From: Vandiemenella viatica
Taxonomy: Eukaryota; Arthropoda; Insecta; Orthoptera; Morabidae
Assembly (NCBI GenBank): GCA_031002005.1
Contig: CM061921.1
Location: forward strand, 143,191,283 to 143,255,282
Length of the DNA: 64,000 bases
Direction of reading: 5' to 3'
Shown here piece after piece: positions 1-10,390 of the stretch. Position 1 is the stretch's first letter. The number at the start of each line of letters is the position of its first letter. The notes under the pieces were generated by a model. The model had not been told where the DNA came from. It worked only from the letters and a program-made list of their open reading frames with translations, and did not search any database. The position numbers and the translations under genes were made by a program.

Positions 1-590
1 TCCGCCACCAGGAGTGCCAGCGCAGTGCGCAGTTAAAATGGCTACTTTCACTGGTATTGTGAATTTGGATATGCTTGAAAACTTTTTAATTCCACAGATC
101 GATGAAGATGACCGAGATAGGATGGTTTACTACCAGTAAGACGGTGCACCACCTCATTTCCCCACTGAACATCGAGGTTTCCTTGATAATCGCTTCCCAG
201 GTCGGTGGATTGGCCATGATGGGCCAATCACATGGGATCCTCGCTCCCCAGACTTGACACCACTGGATTTCTTTCTCTGGGGTTTCATTAAAGATCGTGT
301 GTATATTCCTCCCCTACCAAACAATTTGGCTGACCTGAAAAATCGAATCTACGCTGCCGTTGCACAACTTACGCCTGATTTGCTGCAACGAGTGTGAGAT
401 GAAATTGATTACCAGTGGATGTTTGCCGCATGAAAAATGGCAGTCACATCGAACTAAAATGACACTTGACACTTTTATGTGAAACTTGAGGTTGTTTGCC
501 ACAAAACGACACATCTACCGATTCTGTAAATTATCTCAATAAATGTCTATACCATTCCAGATTTGTAAAGTCCTATTTGATTCAACCATT
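1..590 (+). pseudogene. IS630/mariner-superfamily transposase remnant
   Basis: From the ATG at 38 a frame reads like the C-terminal catalytic half of a DDE transposase. The visible blocks are DGAPPHF (second acidic residue region), WDPRSPDLTPLDFFLWG (catalytic-end block) and LTPDLLQRV. The family moves DNA by cut and paste. This copy is dead: an in-frame TAA at 137-139 sits just before DGAPPH, a TGA at 395-397 replaces a tryptophan codon, and the last block (VCRMKNGSHIEL) lies in another frame from about 421, so a one-base indel lies between. The N-terminal DNA-binding half is missing because the window starts inside the element. The 3' flank to about 590 is AT-rich and probably holds the 3' terminal repeat. 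The superfamily call is firm; the exact family is not. Confidence 0.82.
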
Positions 591-1620
591 ATATTAAAAA
601 TAGGCACACCTATTTATTACTCAGAGAATTTTTTGCGTTCCCTACGGTACCTTCTCTGTGGTCGTAAATACTGTACAGTACTGTAATTTTTTTTTACAAT
701 TGTACCAGAAATAAACGAACTGTTACTTTCTATCTCTATTCTTCTTTAACCGGAGTGGATTCTTTCATTATGTGTTCTCATGAAACTTCCTTTACGTAAC
801 AGTTTCATGATTCCCGTGTCATGATGGTGGAATGATGTGTGGAAGTTGAAGTTCGACCATTTAATGCTGGAGGATGTGGCATCGATCGCAGGTTTTTGAC
901 ATCTTAGATATGGTTTTCCGAAATCACTGCATCCGGATGTTAGAACGGTTACTACAAAAGACTATGATTGAATTCCTTCCCATTCTTTGTCCACAATACT
1001 CTCCCGGCGCTTATGACCTCAACGTTGACGTACAATTAAACCCTAAAAACGTTACATTTCGACAGTTGCTGTATGTTCTGTATTTATGATGCACGCAAAA
1101 GATAACAATTAATAACGGTTATTGATAGTTAAGAAACCACTTTCTTTCCGACAGACGTTATCTCTATGAGAGAACGCGATAGACATTGAACTCGTTTCAT
1201 TGTGTTCACATTGCCTTGAAATTATGCAGACGTCGACTCCGAGACAGGCAACAGAGGTACTGTTCGTTATTCAATTAATTTCCATTTTATCAAATAACTG
1301 AGAGTTAAACATTTGTCTCGATACTGAACTGAAAACGAATATTTTCGGAACGATACTCTGAATTGTATCATTCAACAAATGTTTCTGCCGATAATCTAGT
1401 AATTGCAACATATTTTAGATCGTATTCCTATATTCAGTATTTTTTTCGTCATAGTGTTAAAGTCAGTAGCAAAATGATTTATAGTTTTTAATTGTTTTCA
1501 AATAGAGGAACTGCAGAGAAAAGGTTATGGTTACTGCCAACTACTGTTCCTGCCAACTACTGTTCCTAAAAGAGGAGTGGGACAAGGTCCAACCAACACG
1601 ACAAAAGAAAAAGTCATGCT
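591..1620. other. No gene seen; one degenerate SINE tail
   Basis: AT-rich sequence without a supported gene. At about 955-1036 (+) the order 'gaattccttcccattctttg' then 'cttatgacctcaacgttgac' matches the 3' body of SINE family A seen many times in this window, so this is probably an old 5'-truncated copy. A 17-bp unit (ctgccaactactgttcc) is repeated in tandem near 1534-1566. Confidence 0.5.
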
Positions 1621-2045
1621 ATAATGAAGTCATTTTCTTCTTCTCTTCGATATCGGCCATCTAAGGACCACGAAAAGTAATCCCGTGTATTCATTTCGAT
1701 GCTTCTTTCCTTGACTTCCAATAGTTCTTCATCCTCTCACTTTGCTGTTTCCTCCTTTCTTCTGTCCATATGTTACTACATTTCCTCTTCTCCTTCTCCT
1801 GGAAACCCTTGAAATTTTGGATCAATCTCCTAAAAGTTGCTCTATGTTGTATTAAATCTTCTGTTATTCCGATCTCAATCGTATCTTTCTTTACTCCTTG
1901 GATCCACTAGTTGCCCTTCTTACTCTTGTAAACATGATTGAAAATTCTTTTTGTAAGTCTATTGTTAGCCAATCTCTCATTATGTGACCAAAAAAACTGA
2001 TTCTCCTCTTTCTGATCGTGTCTGACATCCTTTCAGTTTCTTTGA
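1620..2045 (-). mobile_element. Non-LTR retrotransposon 3' fragment (LINE family 2)
   Basis: Read on the minus strand, this stretch aligns by eye with the outer element at 50.70-51.78 kb. Shared landmarks are the FFGHIMRD-like coding block near 2000 and the tail ending in 'ttttcgtggtccttagatgg'. The block RRISFFGHIMRD resembles the C-terminal end of ORF2 in RTE/craniofacial-like LINEs. Stops and frameshifts are frequent, so the fragment is inactive. The clade is inferred. Confidence 0.6.
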
Positions 2046-2584
2046 AGTCATTTTGTATACTTATATTTTTAAAAAAAACTAACGAAATTTAAAAAAGAAT
2101 ACCAGAAAGGCAACTGAGAAATTCAAAGGCAAAGTATTCCAAGGAAGGTATTTGAAAGGAAAAGAGAACAAGGCAGTTGGATCAAAGGCAGCGGCATATT
2201 GCGAAGTTTCTAAAGGTGAAGTAAGACGAACTTCTTTGTTACAGGTCAAAACCGTGTTTCGAAAATAACGACGCACATTTTATCTGAACTTGCTGATATT
2301 TTAATGGTCGTGATTATTAATAGGTGATACAAGACAAAAAAGGCTCATGAATACTGCGCCTTGCAAACGGTAATTTTGCATATCCTAGTTGATTTAAATA
2401 CGGTATTTTTTTAAAATTCTTTAGTGTTAGAGTGAGAAAGCCTAGCATTAACAAACAATTACGTGTATACTGGGTTTTTACAACTGTTCTTTTTTAAACA
2501 ATGATTGTACGTGTTATAGTTATCTTTCTGTAGATAAATTATGAGTTTAACATTGCACATTATTTTGATAATTTCTCTTCCCAT
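2046..2584. other. No feature recognised
   Basis: AT-rich flank between the LINE fragment and the solo LTR. The last four bases (ccat, 2581-2584) are the left target-site duplication of the LTR. Confidence 0.6.
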
Positions 2585-3818
2585 TGTAACGGGACGTTAT
2601 CACGCCACGCTACAATTTGGATTTTTTTAAAGTTGTTTTAAATTTTAATTTTTTTTATTTAGTTTAAAAATTAAATTGATCTCGGGCAGCCCAAATTGTA
2701 TATGTTTAAATTAATATGCAAGGGTTTGGATGCCATTTGGCGAACACTGGAAGCATACCTCCGGTCCCTCCCCGCCAGAATGGCGCCGGACAGCACAAGG
2801 TACAAAGGCTACCCTGTCCCGTTAAGACTCTCTCAAGGTCGAGTGTATCGCACCGTTCTTGAGACGCGACGCTGTGAAGGTCACACCCCCGTCCCACACT
2901 GACGGGCGGGAGAACGTTCGCAAAATTGCCGCGAATCTCAATGTGCTACGACATCACGTGATTTCCAGAAAGCCTGACCTGCCAATGAAAAGAATCCTCA
3001 GGGTTTTCATAAGTTAAAACAGGGCTTGTTCTTTCTGCCCCGACATGTTTCTTCTCCGAGACGAAGGAGGCCATCTTTCCCAAGAGCGAGGGAGGACTTC
3101 TGCCTTGGCCACGGTCCGAGACGGTTCGACTCTGGGGGCATTGGAGAGTAACCATCCTATGGTCACAGGCTGGTGATCCCCGTCTGGTCGCTGCATCAAG
3201 ATCACACTGGGACAAGCTGTGCGACCTCCACCAGAGACGCTGTCTTCGAGCTGGTAATGTTCACTCACCAGGTCTGGAATCATTGTGTTCTTTGAGACTG
3301 CGAATGACCCGTAAGCGATTTGAGACAGACTTATGCTCACCAAGCAGACCTAAATCTGAGCTAGCTGGCATTTCCATCGAACATTGTGTGTTGTGGAGGC
3401 CTTGCAAATCACAAGTTCCATATTTTCTTTAATTAACGGCGCCCGAGATTAATATTCATATATGTACATATGTCTTAATTGCGGACATTTACTATCATTT
3501 TATATTGTGCATATTTGTCATCTTTTGATAATCTAACTTCATTAGATAAATTCCGATTAAAGTAAATTCATTCAATTGTTTGCTTGAATAAATCGGCCAA
3601 TTGTAACGTCTAGGCTTGTTTGATATTCCAATGATTTTATGTTAATAGTAAATTTAAATATGCCTAGCGGTGTAATAGCCAAATGAAAAAAAAAATATCA
3701 ATGTCAGTTTCCTTGCGATCTGGCAATGTTAAAGATTCTTGCCAACCCAAAATTAAATTCTTTAAATAATTAAAAATTTATAAAATCCCCCCCCCCCTCC
3801 TAAAGCACTCTCATTACA
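2585..3818 (+). repeat. Solo LTR, same family as the 24-31 kb retrotransposon
   Basis: The sequence starts TGTAACGGGACGTTATCACG and ends CATTACA, the TG...CA signature of an LTR. It is flanked on both sides by CCAT (2581-2584 and 3819-3822), a 4-bp target-site duplication. Its ends and many internal blocks match the LTRs at 24329-25687 and 29374-30722: 'gatctcgggcagcccaaa', 'ggccaattgtaacgtctagg', 'gcctagcggtgtaa', and the C-run near the 3' end. It is 1234 bp long, clearly diverged and missing some internal sequence. With no internal region, the simplest origin is LTR-LTR recombination. It fixes the true LTR boundaries of the family. Confidence 0.93.
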
Positions 3819-3983
3819 CCATCTATTAAAAAAAATATAAAATGAGAGGTAATTTTTTGATAGAACTACTCTGGTGGCCAATGTGAAACATGAGAGGGGC
3901 GAGGAACTGGGTTTGTCAGACCCTGCGTACTTAATCAATTGTTGCCATCTGTCTGAGATACGTGTAACTGTGGTCTGAATTTT

Positions 3984-4186
3984 TTGATTGTGAGATGTCT
4001 AATTTATCAGGTGAATATTGGAGACCGTCGTAGCATTCGCCTAGATGATTGGGGAAACCGCCTAACATCCGCAATCAGGACGGCTAATACGCGGGGGCTG
4101 GGGCTTATGCCAGGTCCCGTTGTACCTCCCAGATCCACTGTGCACCGCCTCAGTGCACTTAGCCACACTGGCGGGTGTTCCTTGTA
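3984..4186 (-). mobile_element. SINE family B copy
   Basis: Reading the minus strand, a tRNA-like head begins near 4180 (acacccgccagtgtggc) and a body ends near 4017 (gaccgtcgtagcattcgcc on the plus strand). The same order of blocks occurs at 9836-10018: 'ggagaccnncnnagaattcg', 'gattggggaaaccgcc', 'aatcaggacggc', 'ccacactggcggg'. Two independent copies with the same ends support a dispersed element. The box B region is degenerate here. Confidence 0.6.
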
Positions 4187-4374
4187 CAACATCATTCAAT
4201 TGATTCCTGTTTTTATTTAAATTCAGCAATGAAGATAAACCTTGAATTGTTTGTTCGTGAAGGTAGATTCTCGAGTTGTCTTATTTCAAAGAAACGAAAA
4301 TTACAATCTGCCCATAATAATATTATAACGATAGCTCACAATAATTACAAAATAATCACAGCTACTGATTTGTA

Positions 4375-5537
4375 GGGGAAAGTCGGGTATCCCCGAAAGG
4401 CGAGTAGCCCCGGACATTTTAAGCTCAAACAAACGCTGCGTCGGTAAAACTTTATTGTGGATATGCACCCTGTAGTGAAAAGACAAATGCAACGAAGGGA
4501 GCGTGCATAAACTACGTGGCTCGGTGGGGGGGGGGGGTGGCTGGTAGGCTACGCTATGCTACGTGGGGGGAGGGGAGACGGGGGAGGGGTCCGAGCCAGG
4601 CCACGTAGCTTTCAATACATATCATTTTTGGCAATTAAAATGAGATACAGAAAACACAACAGCATGCGAAATTCATTTCCTTCATTTAATTACCGCCGTA
4701 TGTAATTTACAATAGTCTGAGAAGCGAAAATTGTAAAAAATCTATTCTGGAATCAAAAGGAAAAAAAGCTACGTGCTACAGGGGGAGGGGGGAAGAGGGG
4801 GGAGGGCTACGTGGGAGGGGGAGGTTCACAGGAAGCCAAAATGGAGCTACGTGGTTTATGGATGTTCCCTAACTTGCGGCTTGGACGCCCAGTGAGTTCC
4901 ACACTAGTCTGTGTCTTGTTCCTGGAAGAAGTTTTTCTTCGCTCCTGTCAAAATTCATTGGCGATATTGAATAAAATGTTTCAAATAAACGCATGGTAAC
5001 GCGTGCTCGAAAAATCCAAAAGGGAGAGATTTTACCATCTTCACCATATAAAAACTATGGAGAGCACGGGCAAGAAAAGTTAAGGTACTAAAAAGGGCGA
5101 AGCGTAAAAATATAAAGGTGAAGGTGCCATAAAGACGTTGAAACAGAGAAAAGTATTCAAAGTCTTTCCGAAGCAAATCAAGTAAAACAGACCGAATGCA
5201 TCACATGGGGAAAATTTTGAAGAAGCCTGGATTCAGTGCTACGAAGTAAAGACAATGCCCATGAAGATTGTGTTTCTATATATTCTTCAGATATCCATTA
5301 TTATTTTGTAGGACACCAGTTGTTACCCGACAACTTTTGTGCTGCCAAAAAATTAAGGCGAAAGTGTTTTCAATTTAATTCGTTGAAAATAAAGTTTTGA
5401 TTATTAACTTTTAATTAACAGGACTGCAAAAGTTCCAAATTTAATTTTAAGATTAAAATAAAGACAGCAAATGCATGTCTTTTATTTATTTGCAATTAAT
5501 TTTAAATATCCGGGGCTACCCTATCCTGCGATGACGC
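4375..5537. mobile_element. Probable DNA transposon with imperfect inverted ends
   Basis: The left end (aggggaaagtcgggtatccc, then gagtagccccggacatttt) is mirrored at the right end near 5505-5537, whose reverse complement reads aggatagggtagccccggat. Ends of this 'gggtagccccgg' style occur on invertebrate DNA elements. The G-rich MITE at 4497-4869 would then be nested inside. There is no transposase frame. I could not settle a target duplication, so the boundaries are approximate. Confidence 0.4.
4497..4869 (+). mobile_element. G-rich MITE, PIF/Harbinger-like, copy 1
   Basis: 373 bp with terminal inverted repeats: left gggagcgtgcataaactacg, right ending ctacgtggtttatggatgttccc. Inside are long G runs near 4526-4536, 4565-4590 and 4783-4822, and repeated cores of 'ctacgtgg'. 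Copies 2 (16395-16766) and 3 (32233-32620) share ends and internal order. Flanks are gaa (left) and taa (right), a decayed version of the 3-bp duplications seen on copies 2 and 4. No coding capacity. The Harbinger assignment rests on the 3-bp TAA-type duplication. Confidence 0.82.
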
Positions 5538-5587
5538 CAAAAATTATAATCAGCGTCAGTACTTTATTCCTACCTAAGAAAAGTTTT

Positions 5588-5755
5588 GTTACTTATGGAT
5601 CTACACTTCGTCGACGTCAATGACATTAGAGGCGGGAAAGGATTGGGGGGCAAGGAACAGGAACGAGTTCGGTAATAGCCTTTTGAAGGAACTACACTGG
5701 CATTCGCCTGGAGTGATTTGGGGAAACCATGGAAAACCGAAATCCGGATGGCCTT
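5588..5755 (-). mobile_element. SINE family A, head-truncated
   Basis: Minus-strand copy of the commonest SINE here. Blocks seen on the plus strand, in order: 'cgtcgacgtcaatgac', 'attagaggcgggaaagg', 'ggaacaggaacgagttcgg', 'cattcgcctggagtgatttg', 'aaaccatggaaaaccgaa'. The tRNA-like head past 5755 is missing, as expected for 5' truncation during LINE-driven integration. Confidence 0.8.
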
Positions 5756-6249
5756 CCACATTTTACAAAGGGTGGTGTTTACACGCATAGTGACTGAAAG
5801 CTATACGGGTAAGAATCAAAAATGATTAATCTCTTCAACGGAATTTCACTGATATTAGAAACAGCATACGTAGTTTTATGTACAATACGAAGAAATGATC
5901 TTTCGCTTAAAGAATCAACAAATTAGCAGACAACTAATTATTATTTTATGAGTTCTTCTGGAGTCGTTCATACATATATCTAAATACCTTAGATTTAGAG
6001 GTATTTAAAATGAATCACTGTTTCCATATAAGAGCAGGAGCAGACATACGAATAATTTTAGACTAGTTGCTTTTTAACATTTACACAGTATCTAGTTATG
6101 CAAAGTAACAAAATGAACATTCAACACGGTCATTATTATTAATAATGATTTGGATATATGCATAAATTTCACCTTGCCCATTATTCCTAGGAATGCAATT
6201 AAAAACGTGAAATCATCCTACAGATGGTTAAATGGAAGTGCCTGTCACC
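5756..6249. other. No feature recognised
   Basis: AT-rich sequence between two SINE copies. No coding, repeat or RNA signal that I can support. Confidence 0.5.
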
Positions 6250-6483
6250 GAGTGTGGTGGGGAACGGTTAAGGTGCTGGCCTCGCATTCGGAAAGACGTG
6301 GGTTCGAATCCACGTTCGGGCAACTCGATTTGGGTTTTCCATGACTTCCCCAAATAATTCCAGGCGAATGCCAGTATAGGTCGACTTCCTTCCTGTTCCT
6401 TGTGCCCAGTTCTTTTTGCGCCTCTAATGACTTCGATTTCGACAAGACATAAATCCATAAGCAAACAAACAAAAAAAAAAAAA
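6250..6483 (+). mobile_element. SINE family A, full length
   Basis: A complete copy: tRNA-like head with box A-like 'gtggtggggaacggttaagg' and box B 'gggttcgaatccacg', then the body (ttttccatgacttccccaaa, aattccaggcgaatgcc, cttccttcctgttccttg, cctctaatgacttcgatttc), and a tail 'ccataagcaaacaaac' followed by an A-rich run. RNA polymerase III would transcribe such an element from the internal boxes, and LINE machinery would copy it. The anticodon arm does not form a clean tRNA stem, so it is not a tRNA gene. Confidence 0.9.
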
Positions 6484-6849
6484 CCTTCTGTCGCTCCATT
6501 CCTGCAAGTTGTGTTTGTGTAGATCAGAAGTTCCCTGCCATTTTTGGCCTAATGCTCCCTTTTGAAAAACAAATTTCTCACCGCCCATTTTTCAGGAAAA
6601 ACCCACATCGACTCCCCTTCTTGTAATAAATAAAGTAACCCATAGTGCACCAACTTTTTGATTCGTAATACATTTTTGAAACGGTGACTCGATGGCGCCT
6701 CTCATAGGTGAAGTGCACAATGTCATATGCCCTACAGAGAAGCAAGGACAGATTCTAAAATTACTTTATTAAAAGGTATTTAAAATATTGGTTTCTTGTT
6801 CACAGTTTTATTAGCAAATACATATATGAATTTTTTTCTAATCACGGGT

Positions 6850-7066
6850 CTAAGCTCGATGTAATGATAATTTTTCGATATTTCGCACCTTATTTGTCAT
6901 CAGTAACCTTAAATCACCGCGTTCCACTATTGGCAATCTGTTTCTTTTCTTTGCTAATAGATCGCTGACTATGCTAAATCCTATTCTGGCTGCATATGAT
7001 GAAGGAAATTCAATTAAAATCTTCCTTGATGCATCCCTAATACCAGATACAATACTGGAAAGCTGG
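6850..7066 (-). pseudogene. hAT transposase C-terminal dimerisation remnant
   Basis: The minus strand from about 7066 to the TAG at 6852-6850 reads through about 70 codons without a stop. It includes FPSSYAARIGFS, LLAKKRNRL and VERGDLRLLMTN, the typical C-terminal signature of hAT transposases of the ZBED/SCAND3-like type (PSSY..E.GFS....L..K.RNRL.I..RGDLRL.LTN). Nothing of the DDE core or BED finger is visible, so this is only the last exon-like end of a dead element. The sequence downstream on the minus strand (6490-6849) may be its 3' untranslated part, but I cannot prove it. Confidence 0.82.
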
Positions 7067-8740
7067 GGCGGCGTTTGGTTTTCAACGCTACCAAAATTTG
7101 CCCTGGACCAGAAACGATCCCTATGATCTCGTCAACGCCACCAATGGAGGGTACCGTCCCCTTTGGGAGCCACTGGCGTAGATGATTACGATGAGTCTTG
7201 CTTTGTTTACTGTGAATGAGGATAGTAAAAAAAAAATACTAAAAATAAAATTGTTACTGACAAATTAAAAACATGTTCTTAAGCATCAATTTAGGTTGTG
7301 AAATTTGTTGTGATAAAAAATATTCTCACCCCTACCTCCTCAAATTATGTTATCTGCAGCTATAAGACCGTGTGGCTATTGTTTGAATTGCTTAAGAAAA
7401 ATAGCAAGCGGGTAATAGTAATTTTAGTAACGGTTTTCAGTATGCTGCTGGTAAGTGAATCACTGATAACTATTTATCTCACATCCATGAACATAAAATA
7501 TTTGTTAAGTTCTTGAAGTGTGATAAGAGTTAATAAATAGACACCATTTTCACTTTTAGCACTGAAATATGACTTAAAAATAACCTATAAATGTCATAAT
7601 CTGGTAAACTGATATTACAGAAATTTCATCAATGAATTTATCTTCTTCAGAACACCATTAACTGTTCCTAAGTAACAATTGCGAGACCTCGCTGTCTCGT
7701 GGAACACAATAATATTTCCTCTACGCAGAAGTTGCTGCCAAAACTGCAGGATCATTACAAGCGAGTGAATAAATAAAACGTGTCAGCGGGTTTTTTGTGT
7801 TCTTCTTTTCCACTTTTCTTGCCTAGAGGAAGTTACTGTCAACGTACTGTTGATCGCAACTCAGAAAGCCCCCCTTTAAGTATTTACGTGTTCTTTCCCA
7901 GACACGGGAGCCGCCGCAAGGCGTTTAAGGCAAAGCTTTTTGAGGCAGAGAATGGACGCACAAAGCGCCTTTCACACAAGCCACTGCAGGCGGGGTGGTC
8001 GGGGGGGGGGGGCTACAGCACGAGAACATCACACGACACCTACACGCGCTCTTCAACGTCATAATGGTAATTTAATTCGTTTGCAAGTCTGTAATTGGCT
8101 CTTCACAATTAAGTGCCTGTCGCAGCCCTCCCTCTCGTTTATTGTAAACGCTGAAAAATATCAATATATTCCAGCTTTTTTCCCTTTCCTGCGATCTCTA
8201 CACTACTGTATATCACCTTAACGTGCTCATTCCTTTTATATTTTTACAATAAATTTGCTGGAAATTTATTTGGTACGTCTTCCGTACCTCGACAAATTAT
8301 TATACATACACTTTGCCAATTGGCAAATATCAGTCAGTAGAAAATCGAACAACCACTTTTTTTTTTAAGATTTCTTTGATTTTAGTCGTTAATCTTCCTT
8401 TGTGCACTAACACTAATATTAGACTATAATAACTGATGCATCAGAGCTTATATGTTGTTTTAAACTGGAAAATGCAGTAAGCGGACTATTAAAAGCTTCT
8501 AATTGCTGTATTATTCTACTTTAAAGGAAAAATAAGAAGTGTGAATGGTTGTTGTGTATGGTTCAAGTCAGAAATTAGCGGCTGGTCAATAAGGGCTCAG
8601 TGAACAGTTACCAGTGGGTAAAATCAAGTTACAGATTTAGGTTAACATATTTAACTACTACTAGTGATCACCCATGGGTCGAAATTCGACCGTAATTCAT
8701 TTAGTTATTTAGTTTCTATTGTAGAAGAGTAATAAAAACT
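7067..8740. other. No gene recognised; GC-richer patch
   Basis: No supported feature. A GC-richer patch at about 7780-8070 contains a run of G around 7999-8010. Short open frames there have no recognisable domain. A (TA)n microsatellite of about 20 bp follows at 8742-8761. Confidence 0.45.
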
Positions 8741-8761
8741 GCATATATATATATATATATA

Positions 8762-9309
8762 TTTTAAATTTGTTCTATTGCGTTTGCTGTGAGCATACAT
8801 ATATTATATACTGTATACAATGACGTCTTTGGCTCTGAGCTTGTATCAGTACGTCATTAGCTTGTGTCGTTAGCCTTAATTCCCTGCAATACCTATGAAA
8901 TTAAAATGATACACTCCATGCGTGACTGTATGCGAAATTTTAGCTTCTGGACTAACCATATGAAATTATGAATTGTATTTACGAATGTTTTCAAAATAAT
9001 TTTTGTCCTTTCTATCCATGGTTCTTTTTAATTTAGTCCATCATATAATAATATAAAATATTCATTTTGATTTAAGTCCGGTAATACTGCTTTACCCTTA
9101 CGACAGCATGAAGTGAATGCAGTCCTTTCACCTGAAATATTTTGAAATGTTTTTGCATTGTAAAATCTGCTTTGTAAAAGCATTAATCCACAATCGAAGC
9201 TATCAAAAATTTCTACGAATGATGTTTGGTGCCCATTTAAATGTATCCATGAAAATAATTAAATCATTTTATCTACTATTTTCACTTTTTAAATTTGGTC
9301 TATTATCAT
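8762..9309. other. No feature recognised
   Basis: AT-rich DNA with no coding, RNA or repeat signature that I can support. Confidence 0.45.
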
Positions 9310-9436
9310 TTTGAATTTCACGCAAATAGGTATTCCTTCTTCTTTGTCTATCACTCCGACTTGTCATTGATCTATGTCGAGGTATAATGGAAGTAGGTGC
9401 GAATATCTGAATGTAAAAAAAAAAAAAAAAAAAAAA
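9310..9436 (+). mobile_element. Possible degenerate SINE family A tail
   Basis: The order 'attccttcttctttgtc', 'cgacttgtcattgatctatg', 'tcgaggtataatgg', then a run of about 20 A (9417-9436) parallels the 3' half and poly(A) of SINE family A, with many substitutions. The match is weak and rests mainly on order and the A-tail. Confidence 0.4.
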
Positions 9437-9835
9437 GTAATGAAATTGCAGTAATTTAAAAATCAAAAGGCCCTTAACCAAAGTTTAATCTTTTAAGTAA
9501 CAAAATGTACTCACTTTTTGTAACTACCAATTCAATTTAATTTTCCTTTTCGCAGAAACCGTTAAACGAGACTGAAATCGATTCAAATTATCCATTAGGA
9601 TGTAGAATTCTCTATAAAACAGAAAATATTCTTTTTCGAATTTTTCAAAGAATAATCTCTACTGTATGCGACTGTTTTGTTTGACCAAAGAGCACAGAGT
9701 ATCTTAATGCTGTGAATACACGTCAGATACTTGGCTCCGATCTGATTTCACGCACAAACACGCTCGCGAATTTATTTTTATTTAATAATGTATTTGTAAC
9801 ACAGGGGAGCTTACGTGCTGTGTGTGCGTGTGTGT

Positions 9836-10018
9836 GTAATTTTTGAGGCAGTGATCGGAGACCCTCACAGAATTCGTATAGGTGACTGTGGAAAACCATC
9901 TAAAAACCACAATCAGGATGGCATGAACGCGGGGTCCAGGACTCGAACCTCGTCCCGCTGTATCTCCCCGTTCCAGTGGAGTGGCGCCTTAATGTCCGCA
10001 GCCACACTGGAGGGTTCG
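9836..10018 (-). mobile_element. SINE family B copy
   Basis: Minus-strand element. The head starts near 10015 (accctccagtgtggctgcgg read on the minus strand), has a good box B 'gaggttcgagtcc' near 9945, and the body ends near 9840. It matches the copy at 3984-4186 in block order. A tRNA-derived head with an internal RNA polymerase III promoter is inferred. Confidence 0.68.
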
Positions 10019-10195
10019 TAGTTAATTATGGTGTAACATTAGCATACTTATATAAAAGCGATAACATTGAAGAATAAAACTGTTTCAACAATTGTCTCTG
10101 ATGATGAAAGTCTGAAGTCCCAGACTAATAATGGTAAAACTACTTAGAAAATAATGAGCCGTATCTTACGGTAATATTATTATACCCTATTCACT

Positions 10196-10390
10196 CCGAC
10201 TGACGGCTCAAGGTTATGTAACCCAGGGGCCGCTCCTCGCCTCCTGTCCCCTCCCTTCCTACCTCTCCAAGTTGAGCGCTGTGTCCACGTAGAAGACTGG
10301 AAAATTTCCCTTTCGCATGTAGGGGTAAGGGCAGCAGAGTGGGGATGGAGCAGACTGACCTTGAGCCGCCTCGGTTTACTAAACGGGATA
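10196..10390 (-). repeat. Dispersed repeat family D, copy 1
   Basis: The segment 10310-10385 ('catgtaggggtaagggcagc', 'gagtggggatggagcagac', 'cttgagccgcc') is the reverse complement of 13785-13850 with few changes. The two copies lie in opposite orientation 3.4 kb apart. The class is unknown; the GC-rich body and lack of coding suit a SINE or MITE. Confidence 0.65.

Noticed and set aside
10090..10135. 'ctgatgatgaaag' as a hammerhead core
   Set aside because: No room for helix II between CTGATGA and GAAA.
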